This document shows positions 22,792-33,485 of a DNA stretch of 64,000 nt, in pieces. The stretch is from NCBI GenBank assembly GCA_003049485.1, contig PYST01000013.1:1-64000 (forward strand), read 5' to 3'. Every line of letters begins with the position of its first letter. Position 1 is the first letter of the stretch. Origin of the DNA: Ophioceras dolichostomum (taxonomy: Eukaryota > Ascomycota > Sordariomycetes > Magnaporthales > Ophioceraceae). The notes below the pieces were generated by a model that was given only the letters and a program-made list of their open reading frames with translations, was not told the origin of the DNA and made no database searches. Both the position numbers and the translations under genes were made by a program.

Positions 22792-23552
22792 GGCTTCCGA
22801 GCCTGTGATGATGGAACCGAACTGGGATTAAGACGGATAGCTGGGTCGTTCTGCTCGTTCCGCTCGCTGGAACCAACGGGACGCAGGAATACCTTCCTCA
22901 TGCCCCGACAATTGAGAACCGAAGGCCCATCGCAAAATTGTTGAGGAAATCAAGATCCGGCAGCGTGTAGGAACCAAGAAGGCGCTAGGAGGCAGAACAG
23001 CACAACACAAAACCGAGGTGGTTTCATCATCTGGGCCGCCTACTACGGTACACAAGGCACCCGGTGTAGGAACGCAGCAGGGACGACTTGAAAATTCGGC
23101 AGGCAGCATCGTCCACACACCTGCCCTAGATATGACGACCTTAAGCGCGATAGTTATGTTAGCCAGGAAGGAGCAGTCTTGAAGAGGCATCTCTCCCTTC
23201 CTCCAGCACCCAACTGACTCACATCAGTTCAGTCCATCATGTCTATCTCCATACAGTTTACAGCCGAGGAAAGAAAAAAAATCAGCGCGAATAGCAAACT
23301 GCCATTCTGCTCCTTGAACGTATGTGGACTAAAATTGATGAGGGGAATCAATATGCCGCAGCCTAACCGACCAAATCACCGTTTTGTGTAAAAACATCAC
23401 ACCCCGTTGTAGTAGCACCGATGGAGTCAAGTGAGTTGGATGGTGGAAACCGTCCTGACTCATCTCCTCTGAAGTTCAATCGTTGTAGTATGTATGTATA
23501 TACGAGAATCAAGACTGAGAAGAGAGCAACGATAGGAAAAAGTGAGCGGTGT
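22792..23552. other. Intergenic: SPO22 promoter and 3' flank of the AcuK gene
   Basis: No supported gene. It should contain the promoter of SPO22 (left) and the 3' UTR of the AcuK-like gene (right). Nothing else recognised. Confidence 0.55.
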
Positions 23553-25886
23553 TTAATCTGTTGGAGGATCGTGCGGGAGGAAATTCCCGACGATCAGACT
23601 TGGACTGATCACCACGTAGCAATGGGATAGGATGTTAGCATTGAGGTCACTTAGGATGGAGGAAGACACATCCGGCAAGCATGGGGCGGGGAAAACAAGG
23701 AAAACCTGCATCTTAAAATCATCTCTGCGGATCTTCAATGAGAAGCAGCACTTGATGGCCGTGTCTTTCGACGTATCGTCCGGGTTCTTCAGCGAGCACG
23801 CCGTGAGCAGCGTGTCGTGCGCCGGGTCGAAGGCGATGGTGCCGAACTCCTCCCAATACCTCACGACGGACTCTTCTGTCAATATCTCGTGTAACGCGAT
23901 CTTGCCCTAACATGCAATCAACAGGGGGTGACCCCGGCACGTGTATCAGTGGTGGTGTAACATTGAAGAACCGATCGACGAAAGGCTGAATGAAGGGAGG
24001 GATGGGCCAAAAAAAAAATCACTGCTACTCACGTCTCGCAAACTCTCGACCGGCACCCCGATCAGCTCCGCCATCTCCTTGTTCCCCTTGAATATCTCCC
24101 CCGTCCTCCTCCAGCAGCACGCGGGTATGGCCATGCTGGCGAAGACGCGGTCGTAGTCCATCAGCGTCTTCTCGAACCACATCTCCACGTACACGAGCTC
24201 CATGTCCGTCAGGGCGTGCACCTTCTCGCGGAACTTGGGCCGGAAGCGGTCGAGCTGGCGCAGGATCTTCTGCTTCGAGGACGCCGCGATGTGGCTGTCC
24301 AGGTACGTAGAGAGCCGCGCGTAGCCCTTGATGTAGTTGAACGGCTTCAGCAGGCCCGCCTCGTACTTGGCCCTCAGCAGCCGCTGCATCCGCTCCTCCG
24401 GCGTGTCGTTGCCGGACGGGTCGGCGGCCTGCAGGTAGTACTCGCCCATCTTGTCCCTGTCCACGGGCACGACGCTCCCGGGGCGCGAGATGGCCTTTGC
24501 GAGCTCGGCGTTCCCCGGCGCCGAGAGCAGGGACGATGCTGAGAATCCGGCACCGCCGATGCCAGCCCCGCCGCCTATGGCGCTTGGGGGTAGCAGACCG
24601 GCTCCTCCGCCGCTGCTGAGGAGCCCGGACATGGCATCGCCTTGTCCGACGCCCTCGAGACCCAATGGGCTCTGGTCGAGCAGACCCTCGTCGCCGAGCA
24701 AACTACTATGCAAGAAGTCGTTGAGGAGGTTGAACTCGTTGTGGACTTCCGGGGTGATCATGTAGTTGTTGTGATAATTGTGCATGTCGTGGTAGTGATT
24801 TTGCGTCAACCACACATCGGAGAACCCCGAGACTGGTCATGGTCAGGTCATCAGCTGGGTCATACAAGGTCCGTGACGCAGGCGGGCAGCTCAGGGTGAG
24901 CACACACACGGGTCCACTTACACTGTCCCAGACCACTGGCGCCACTCAGCCCCGGTATTGACGCCTGAGCTTGCGCAAGTAAGGGGTTGGTGGTCCGTCC
25001 CAGTGCGGCTGCGGCTGCGGCTGCCCTAAAGTCCGCCGACTTGGCCGACTGATTCGCTGCTGAGGAGTTCAAGCGAGGCTCGAAGGACGAAGGGGGACCC
25101 ATGGAGCCCGAGGCTGTCGGGTCAACGGAAGTTGATGGAGCGATCTCTGATTGGGTCTCCGACTCGTCGATCGTTGAGGTGCCCATCGTGCTCCTCGCCT
25201 TCTTGCTCTCGTTCTCACGAGGCTCATCATGGCAAAGGTGTCCTATGTTGCGCTTGATACATCTTGTGCATGGGCGCTCCTACAGTTGTGCGGCATGCTT
25301 GGTCAGGCTGAGGGGTGGGACAGCACCCGTGTTCTTCTAGGTTGCAGGACCTGAAAGGGGGCAGGGAGATGGGAGTAGGAGAGACATCTCAGCAAGTTTG
25401 GGAAGAGGTTCTACGTACGAGATCGCATGTCATGTGCTGAAAAGCAAGTTCATTGCAGATCACAGGTCAGATCAGCCTCTAAGTTTCCGGCTCTTGTGAA
25501 TCACGGTAGGAGGTAGCCTATCCCATGCCATGGTAGTGACGAGAGACAGGCGGCCAAAGCCTATCCCTGCATGGACCAAGAGCCTATAATTGGCAGAGGT
25601 CTCAAGCAGTATGCCCGAGAGGTCGGCAATTGATACTTACGGATCGGCGGCAATAGACGCAAGCTAAAGCCCAGTCAGTAAAAAACTCAACATACTATGG
25701 GTTCCGGACGCTAAAATGTGGTAAGAGGGCTGACATACCATGGTTGACCTTGCGCCTCTTCTTGGGAGCTCTTGAGTGGTTATCAGAAGACCCAGGCTGC
25801 TGCAAGTTGCCGTCCTTGGTGGATGCAGCCTTGGACTCGGCCTCCGCCTTCGAGTCCGCGGATTCGCCGCCAGCTTTCGACTCCAT
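23553..25886 (-). CDS. acuK: Zn2Cys6 transcription activator of gluconeogenesis, AcuK/ERT1 family
   Basis: Seven exons: 25886-25739, 25663-25641 (23 bases), 25436-25419 (18 bases), 25279-24922, 24832-24033, 23906-23710 and 23604-23553. They give about 531 residues. A basic K-K-R-R-K-V-N-H runs into the binuclear cluster C-V-Y-C-R-R-S, H-M-T-C, R-P-C-T-R-C and H-L-C, encoded across four exons. Later come the family blocks F-R-P-K-F-R-E-K-V and S-M-A-I-P-A-C-C-W-R-R-T-G-E-I-F-K-G-N-K-E-M (PAS-like) and a terminal I-V-G-N-F-L-P-H-D. AcuK/ERT1 proteins switch on PEP carboxykinase and fructose-bisphosphatase on gluconeogenic carbon. The last intron (23709-23605) is best read as GC-AG. It is 105 bases with no in-frame stop, so retention would insert 35 residues. 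Confidence 0.9.
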
Positions 25887-27403
25887 GGCGGCGTTTCCTC
25901 CCTTTCGCAGGTAGGTTGGTAATCGTTCGTCTATCAGAACAGGGGGTGGGTGGAGGGAAAGCGTGTGAAAGGGGGGGTCCGGCGGGAAGAAGGGGGGGGG
26001 AGGACCAAGGGCGTGGTCAATTCCAAGGTTTCGCAGATCCCATTGGACCGCCGAAGTGGTTACGCAAAAAAGGAGTTCGCCAGCCAATTCGAGTATGTGG
26101 AAGAAAAGCCGCGGCTATTTGCAGGGGGCGCACAAGGTAGGTCCAGCCGTTTTTCCTTCTTTTTTCTTTTCCAAGTTTTCTTCTTTCACTGAGCACAGCA
26201 GTAGTTCCTTCCTCTTCTAGGTGAGACGCGGAGGTGGTGGCCGCTGGCCTCGGCTTTTGGTGTCATGGAAACCCGTGGTAGTGACGCGCGAAGGAACGAG
26301 TGGCGAGGGCATCTGACCAGATTTGATTTCAGTTGCCAAGCAAGCGCGCCCCCTCTCCTCTCTAAAGACGACAGAAGAAGGAGAAGAAAAGATTATGTCC
26401 ACCAAAGAAAAAGATGCGCCCTTTTTATTCACATAATAGAGAAAATGGGGCAAAGAGAGAAAGAAGGTTAAAAAGGCCATTCCACCATCATTTCCAATCT
26501 TACGGTGACGCCTGCAAGTTTAAAAAGGAGTTCAACAAAAAAAAATGATGCAAAGAAAAAACCCGCAACTCTCCTCAATGGATGATCGTCCAATCCGGGG
26601 CTCGCGTGAGCAGCTTCGCGCAGGAGGAACGTACGGAGCTGCAAAAGCCCAACCCACCCATGCAGGAGAAACAGCTCGATGGAGCACTGTGGTAGTCGCA
26701 AGTGCCAGGCGGGAAGCAAAACTGATGGGCGGGGATATCCACAGCTGCTGGGTGCTCGAGGCCTGCGGTGCGAGGGGCTGAGTGCTGAGCCGAGGGGTTA
26801 CTGTGTGCCATCAATGATCGCCTTCGCCCGCCTGCCCGCCGCCCGACGTCCGTGGGACCTTAACAGTTGTGGGTCCCCCCGACAGGGGTTGTGGCGTTGC
26901 GCTTCCAACTGCCCTTCACGGGACCCAGCACGAATGCGCGGTTCTCCAACTCCGACTTTCACAGATCGAAGTTGGGGACGGACGGACGGACGGGAATGAA
27001 TTTGGAGAAAAAAAGCAAGACTACTACTACTACTGCTACTACCACTACTACGGAGTTACTCTAGGATCAGACGATTTCTCCCCAAGCGGTATGGGAAGGT
27101 ACCTTGACAAGCCCGATGCCTTTGACTCGCGGAAAAACACATGTTCCCTCCATCCTCCCCCCAGATCCCACTTTTCAGCCTCCATTTTCAGACATCTGTT
27201 GCCAAGACGCGACGCTATGTACGGTTTAGTATGCACCCTGCATGATGTTAGATTGAAGTCACGTCATCCACTCTGTCAGAATCCTGGATCGAAATGATAG
27301 GTGAGGTACTCACTCTCACGTGCCTTCCCCCTTTCACGTAAAGTAGAGGTAGCCGTGGGATCTGAGCCGGGATCGGAGCGTATGCACGCCTCCCTAGACG
27401 CTA
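25887..27403. other. Long 5' region of the AcuK gene and 3' flank of the Gag-like gene
   Basis: About 1.5 kb without a supported gene. It includes poly-G/C stretches near 25965-26010 and an ACT/TAC trinucleotide-rich stretch near 27019-27055. A long 5' leader is usual for fungal regulators, but none is proven here. Confidence 0.5.
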
Positions 27404-28249
27404 CTACTCATCCATCGTCTTGTCTTCGTCTGGAATGACGACCGGAGCCCCATCCTCCCGCAGAATGTCTTCTCGGAGCAGGAGGAGTTTCTCGAGAGCC
27501 TCGACGGTCAAGGGGGGGTTCTCGCACTTGTCGCTGGCGCGGTACCCCCAGAGGCCCTTGACGCCGTTGTACGACGTGGGCAGTCCCTTGAGGATGTGGA
27601 GGCACACGTCGTTGTCCGTGCAGTCCTCGTCGCCGGCCTTCTTCAGCTCGGCGAAGACCTCGCGTTGCCGCTCGATGTAGTCGGCCATGGAGCGTGAGCC
27701 CAAGCGTGAGCCCGAGCTCGTTGTGAGCTCGAAGCCCTCGAGCTCGGCTCGGAGTCTGTCTCTAGTCTCCTGGGCTGTGGCGGCGCCGAAGGTCTTCTCG
27801 AGCCACGCCATGGCCGCCCGCGGGTCGGCGACGACCTTGTTCTCGCGCATCTGCACGGCGATGGGGAACGACACCGAGCCCAGGATGGCTTTGAGGACCT
27901 TGTCGATCCTCGTCTGCTGGGCTTTGTACTCGTCGCAGGCAGCGTCGAAGGACATGCGGGTCAGCTCGGAATTGACCTCGACGGGATCCTTCTTGTTGGT
28001 GGTGGAAGAAGCCGACGCAAGGGTCTTGAAGACCTCCCCGTTGCGGACGTAGACGACGTGGTCCTCTATTCGAGGTTTGGACAGGGACCCCTCGGTTCTG
28101 TCGAGGATTGACGAGTACCGTTCCAGAATGGCGAATCGATCTACCTCCCGTCGCCAGGCGAAGTAGTTGTGCTTGCCTTGAAGGACGACGAGGGGAACGG
28201 GCTTGGAGGCGACCTCGGCCGTCGTGGCGGCTTGGATGGGACCGGCCAT
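27404..28249 (-). CDS. Copia-type Gag-like protein (possible domesticated retrotransposon gag)
   Basis: A single intact 281-residue frame. It opens with a hydrophobic stretch and L-Q-G-K-H-N-Y-F-A-W-R-R-E-V, the hallmark start of the Ty1/copia Gag-polypeptide (UBN2/gag_2) fold. Helical segments follow, with W-L-E-K-T-F-G, R-L-R-A-E-L-E-G-F, S-M-A-D-Y-I-E-R and L-K-G-L-P-T-S-Y-N, all in the family's order. There is no zinc knuckle, protease, integrase or reverse transcriptase, and no LTR is visible nearby. A TATATAAA box lies 120 bases upstream. An intact frame with its own promoter and no element around it suggests a host-retained gene. Function is unknown. The family call rests on motif order only. 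Confidence 0.7.
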   Translation of the reverse strand: MAGPIQAATTAEVASKPVPLVVLQGKHNYFAWRREVDRFAILERYSSILDRTEGSLSKPRIEDHVVYVRNGEVFKTLASASSTTNKKDPVEVNSELTRMSFDAACDEYKAQQTRIDKVLKAILGSVSFPIAVQMRENKVVADPRAAMAWLEKTFGAATAQETRDRLRAELEGFELTTSSGSRLGSRSMADYIERQREVFAELKKAGDEDCTDNDVCLHILKGLPTSYNGVKGLWGYRASDKCENPPLTVEALEKLLLLREDILREDGAPVVIPDEDKTMDE

Positions 28250-28819
28250 GGTACTCTGTCGCTTTGGGTTGTGAGGGCTTGTGTGGTCTAGATTAATGGA
28301 GAGCTCTTGGTGGATGGCGTTGGTACGGCAAAGAGGCGAAGAAGGAGTAGAGTAGATTTGTGGACAGTCTTTATATAGCGGGCAGGATGGAGAAAAAAAT
28401 CCTGGATTGGGGAGAGGGAAGAAGCCCTACAATTCAGACCGGTAGAGGGGAAGCTCGGAGGGTAGGGCGGTCACCTGGTGGGCAGGGTAGGTAGTCACCG
28501 ACATCAATCCAAGAGTGACTGACTGAGTGACTGACATGCTAGGGATGTTTGAATACGAACACAAACACATCTTTGAAAAGCACACGCAACCATATCAAAT
28601 TCAAAGAATTGCTATCGTTAACCTCGTGATGTGCCTGAACGATGACTACAATGGTGGTGAGAGGAGAGCAGAAAGAAAGGAGATTCGAATGTGATGGTGA
28701 AGACAAATATCCCGGAATACAATCGGTCTACCAATAACAGACTGTCCGTAGATCAAGCCAAGCAATCAATCAAGATGGAACTACCACCACGTCCGTCCCC
28801 GTCCCCATTCCAGTCTTGC
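28250..28819. other. Promoter of the Gag-like gene and 3' flank of the calpain gene
   Basis: No coding sequence supported apart from the TATA box annotated separately. Confidence 0.55.
28370..28377 (-). promoter_or_regulatory. TATA box of the Gag-like gene
   Basis: Reads TATATAAA on the minus strand, 120 bases upstream of the start codon at 28249. Confidence 0.5.
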
Positions 28820-31800
28820 TCACATGGTGGCACCCGGAGCCGTGCTGTCGACCGACAGGGCCGCCGCCTCCTCGGCGTCCTTCGGCTTGACCAGCTTCAC
28901 GGTGACCTCGGGGTCCCGTGAATAGACCCTCAGGCCGATGACGCAGACCTGGGAAAGTCACGCGGGTTAGCACACGAGATCGCTCCGCTATTGGACTGAC
29001 TACTTAGAAGGGAGGCAGGCATCCGAGCCGCGGGGCGTGGGGGTACTGTACTTACCGCATTCCATGGAGTAGGGAGTTCCTCCTCGTCAGCAGGTGCCTC
29101 CTCCGGCTTCTTTTCCTCCTCCTCTTCCTCCTCCTCATCAGACGTGTCATCAAGATCCTCATCATCATCGTCCTCCTCTTCATCCGCCTTCTTCTCCTCC
29201 TCCTTCTTTTCCTCCTCCTTCTTTTCGCCCTCCGCAGGCTTTTCCTCCGTGGAGGCAGCGGCAGTGTCGCCCGTGGACTCCTTGGCCTTGGAGTCTTCGC
29301 CCTTCTCGGCGGGTTTCTCTACAGGCTTCTCCGCAGGCTTCTCCTCAAGCTTGTCATCGGCGACGGACTCGGTAGGGGTAGCGATCGTGTCGCTGTCCTC
29401 GACCTTCTTCTCGTCGCCGTCGCCGCTCTTGGTCTCGGCGGCCTTCCCGTCGTCCTTGGACTCGGCTGCCTTGGCCGCCGCCTCCTCAGCCTTGGCCTTA
29501 GCCTCAGCCTCTTTAGCCTCAGCCTCCTCTTTTTTCTTGGCCTCCTCCTCCTCTTTAGCCTTCTTCTCCGCCTCCGCCTTCTCCTTCTTCGCACGCTCCT
29601 TCTCCCGGAGCCTCTGCTTTTTGGCGCGCTCCTTGCGCTTCAGCTTCCTCTCGGCCTTCCTCTTCTTCTTTTCCTCTTTCTTCTTCTTCTTCTCCTCTTC
29701 CTTCTTCTTCTTCTCCTCGGCCGACTTCTCCAGCTTTAGGTCCTCGTCCGCGACGCCGCCCTTGGAGTGGGCTAGGTCGTACTGCATGCCGATCTGGCGC
29801 AGCTTCTGCGGGTTCTTCTCCGCGTAGGCCTTGACGATGTCCTCAACCATCTTCTTGCCCTTGACGCGCGTGGCCGTGATCTTGGGGATGACCTCGTACT
29901 TGCCCGCCTCGAGCTCGATCTCGCAGCTGACGGAGCGGTTCTCCCACTCGTGCACGGGGCGCACGCGGCAGATGTGCTCGCCGGGCTTGCCGTTCTCCTC
30001 CTGCAGGACGAAGTGCAGGGCGAACGTGTACTGGCCCTCGAGGCCGACGAAGAAGCGCTCGTCCAGCTGCGTGAGCATGATGACAACGAGGCCGCCCTTC
30101 TTGACCTCGAGCACGAACTTGCTCTGCAGGTAGCCGGTGACCCACGAGATGTCCACGTTGGTCCACTGCTGCACCACCGTCCACTTCTCGTCGAAGAGTC
30201 GGGTACGGTGCAGGTACATGAAGGTCTCCAGCATGTCCTCGTACGACATCCAGAACACCTAGCGATTCGAATTGGTGGGTCAGCTTTGCAAGAGTGCATG
30301 CAAGGAAGAAAGGAAATAGGGGTAGGGATTTGACTAGGGGTAGAACATACGCCATCGTCACCAAAAACGTGACCAAGCTTCTTCAACCAGTACGGCGTCC
30401 ATTCCTTTGAGCCGTCGGACCAAGGCCCGTTCCACTCTCCGACGCCGCTTCGAGATCGCTGTCCCCAAGGATTTCTACACATTGGAGTCAAGGTTAGTTG
30501 ATGAGCTTCACAACTCTTGGTCGAGCAGCGGGGCCAGACATGAAGAGCGTGAGGAAAAGAATAATACCTACCGGATCTGGACCAGTCTGACCTTCTGGCC
30601 GTCCTCGCCAATCTCCTCTGTCGCCTTCAGGATGGAGTAGGCGTGGCCAAGGGCGAGACCTCCCTTCTTGTAGTCCCAGCCGGTTCCGATGGCAGAGAGG
30701 GCGAAGACAAAGTCGGAGTCGGAGTTGACCAGCTCGCGCCAGAGCTTGTCCTTGCGAAGAACGCGGTTGGACGCCACGGTGGTCGTCACACCGCCAGTCA
30801 TGTCCTCGACCGCTTCACCGGACCAGCCGCCGGAGATGGATTCGCTGCAAAGAGTCGTTGTCGTCTGGTTAGAAAACCTCCAATCTTGCTCCCGGCCTTT
30901 CCTCCAGTGGCCCTTGACGAGGGGAAATGAATGAGAGGAGTGAACCAAAAAGTTAGAAGTCGAAACTTACTAGTCTCCATGGAATTTGGCGTATGCCTTC
31001 TCCAGCAGCGGGAGCCACGTCTCGTTGGGATCCTGGCACTTCGCGAAGTACAGGGCGTCAGAGTTGGTCTGGTACCTCTTGCGGTACTCCCTACCCTTCT
31101 TGCCGGTGGCGTCGTACTGGTCGCCGTAGAAGTCGAAGTCCTCGTGCGACAGGTACAGGTTGTCGTCGACGAGGACGGGCACGAACTCGCCGTCCCGCTG
31201 GAACACGAAGCCGTAGACGCCGATCTCCTCGTCGCGGGCGACGCAGACCTTCTCCATCAGATCCCTCCGGTGGGCGATAGTGGCGATGGCCGCGAGCCAC
31301 CAGCAGTCCCCGTTGCCGCCCTGCTTGATGTCGGACGCGGCGAAGCCGTCGACAGTGAACTGCGGCTTCTCGAAGATCCAGTCGACGCGCTTGATGGAGC
31401 CCGGGTCGTACCACTCCCCGCACTCGACGCCGTTGCCGCGCGTGTTGCGGGACTGGGGCGGGCCGATGTTTGCGCCCGACTGGCTCTGCTGCGCCTCGCC
31501 CTTCTGCATCTGCGGCGGCTGGAGGCCGTTGCCGCGCTGGGCCTTGGACTGGGCCTTCCTCTCGGCGCGCCGCTTGGCGGCGGTCGCGAACGACGCCGAC
31601 CAGCCCGCGCTGGCGTTCTCGCCGCCTCCACCGACGAAGTCCTGCATGGCCTTGACATCGACTGGCAGCAAGGAGCCGTCGCCCAGGAGGCGGCTGTTGG
31701 CGAGCGTGTCGATGGACTGCTTCAGCTCGGAGGAGCTCACGCCGGCGGCGTAGGAGGCATAGGCGCCAGAGTCCTCCATCTCGAACAGGTCGAACCAGTC

Positions 31801-32184
31801 CCACGGCCAGCCCTCGCGCACGAGGCCGTTGAGGCAGTTGAAGTGCATGTCGCTCTCGATGTCGAAGTCTGGATCGGTGAACTTCTCGTTGGTGCGGTTG
31901 CACTCGCGCACCACACGCTTCACACGCTCGCGGCACTCCCTGGCCGCGGCCTCGTACGACTCGGCCGCATTGCGGATCGTGGCGGCGCCGCGAGCCGACT
32001 CGGGAGGGAGGAGCGTGGAGTACAGGCTGCGGGGGAAGATCGACGTGACCTTGCCCGGCTTCTTCGTGAAGAACTTCTCCCAGAACTCTGCTACGTGCTC
32101 CTGGGGGTTCTTGTCGGGGTCTTTCTTTTTGGCTCCCAGGATCTGGATGATCGGGGCCGGGGTGGGTGGGATAGGGATAGACAT
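28820..32184 (-). CDS. Calpain-like cysteine protease with charged C-terminal region
   Basis: Five exons: 32184-30971, 30844-30572, 30474-30351, 30258-29056 and 28948-28820. They give about 980 residues. The calpain (C2 peptidase) core has the catalytic Cys in G-G-N-G-D-C-W-W (about 293), His in L-G-H-A-Y-S and Asn in R-N-P-W-G-Q, one per exon. A C2-like/calpain III domain follows (about 540-700). Then come about 200 residues almost purely of Lys, Glu, Ala and Asp, and a short conserved end (C-V-I-G-L-R-V-Y). Such proteases are Ca2+-regulated in animals; whether this one binds calcium is not evident. The first ATG in frame is used; codons upstream in the same frame lack an ATG. It does not look like PalB/Rim13, which has a different domain order. 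Confidence 0.88.
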
Positions 32185-33485
32185 CGTTGAGTTCTGGGAC
32201 GAGTGAGGGGACAAGGAACGGGAAGGACGACGGAATTATTGAAATTGAATGGGTTATGGTATGTCGACGGATTCCAATAGGATAACTTGGCAGAGTGTGC
32301 CTTCCACTCGGGTGCTTCAGACAAAAACAATAACAGCTCGCAGCACTTCAACTTTTACAGAACAGCGATGCGAGCGTGGATGGTCACGAACCAGATACGA
32401 GACCTCGAAGTCTGTGAGCTACAGAGAGAGCAGCGTCAGAAGCATCGAAGAGCTTCAAGAGCTTAAGGAGAGGGCAGCTTTGAACTAATAAAGCAATCAA
32501 GTGCAGAGCTGCAGTTGCCTGTCTGTCAGCTCCTGCACACTAGCACACCTCCTCCGCAAAATAACCCGTTGCTGCTGTGAAAAGGCGCCGCCACCATGCA
32601 GGTGGGATGGAAGGATTGAGCGTCGCTGCAGGCGCGAGGGGGCTGGGCCACAATCTGAGACGGGGGCACTCCAGGGAACATGACAAGGCTGCCAATGAAA
32701 ACGCGGAAGCGTCAGCCCTGCCACCCCCAAGACATGACCCAAATAAGGTGCCTGCAACAGCGACGGCAGGGTCTTGGAGAGCGTTTTAGCGCCGGGCTAG
32801 CAGGGGCTAGCAGGGGACTAAGGTGTCAAGCCGCCATTAGCAGCTCGGGGGTTTTCCTTCTCTCCTCTTCTCCTGCTGCGAGGAGAAACGAGAGTTTTAC
32901 TGTTACAAAGGAAACACAGGGTCACCGCATCATGTCGGAAGGTTGGGGCGCTGCACACCCACACAAGACTGTTTGCTGTTCTGTGCTTGTGCTGCAGGGG
33001 CGACGAACTGCTTCCACCAAGTGAGAATATCGACTGACGAATGAAGTGGAATTGCCTTCGTGAAAGGTGAAAACACATCAAATGCAAGTGAAGCTGCAGT
33101 CATCATGCAGCTTCAATTAACGCTCGTAACGACAAGCAATGGGGACATTGAGCAACGGGCGGGAGAATCGGCACACACAAAAGAGAGAGACAGCTTGATG
33201 GAAGGGTGGATGGTTGGCGTCGACAAATTCACGCATTCTTGCCGTATCCCGTAAGCTGGTTTGTCATGCCCCTGTGCGCACGGGGACTTTTCCAGTCCAA
33301 TAGGGCGGACCCCCACCGCTGCATTCGTGGATCCTACCTGTAACCCAACCTCCAACCTCCACCACCCCTCCACTACTACAGTGAAAGAAGGCACCAAACT
33401 GGAAGTCGACATGCGAGAGCCAAGAAGTGACCCGAAGAGCCGCCCAGTCAGCCACCAGCAGCCGTTTCATTTCCACCATCAATCA
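32185..33485. other. Calpain promoter and 3' flank of the GH30 gene
   Basis: About 1.3 kb with no supported gene. Contains a 10-base unit GGGCTAGCAG repeated directly twice at 32794-32813. Otherwise nothing recognised. Confidence 0.55.

Noticed and set aside
30931..32190. 419-codon plus-strand frame opposite the calpain gene
   Set aside because: Composition is that of a reverse-strand shadow (Leu/Val/Ala/Gly/Arg); the minus strand has the catalytic triad.
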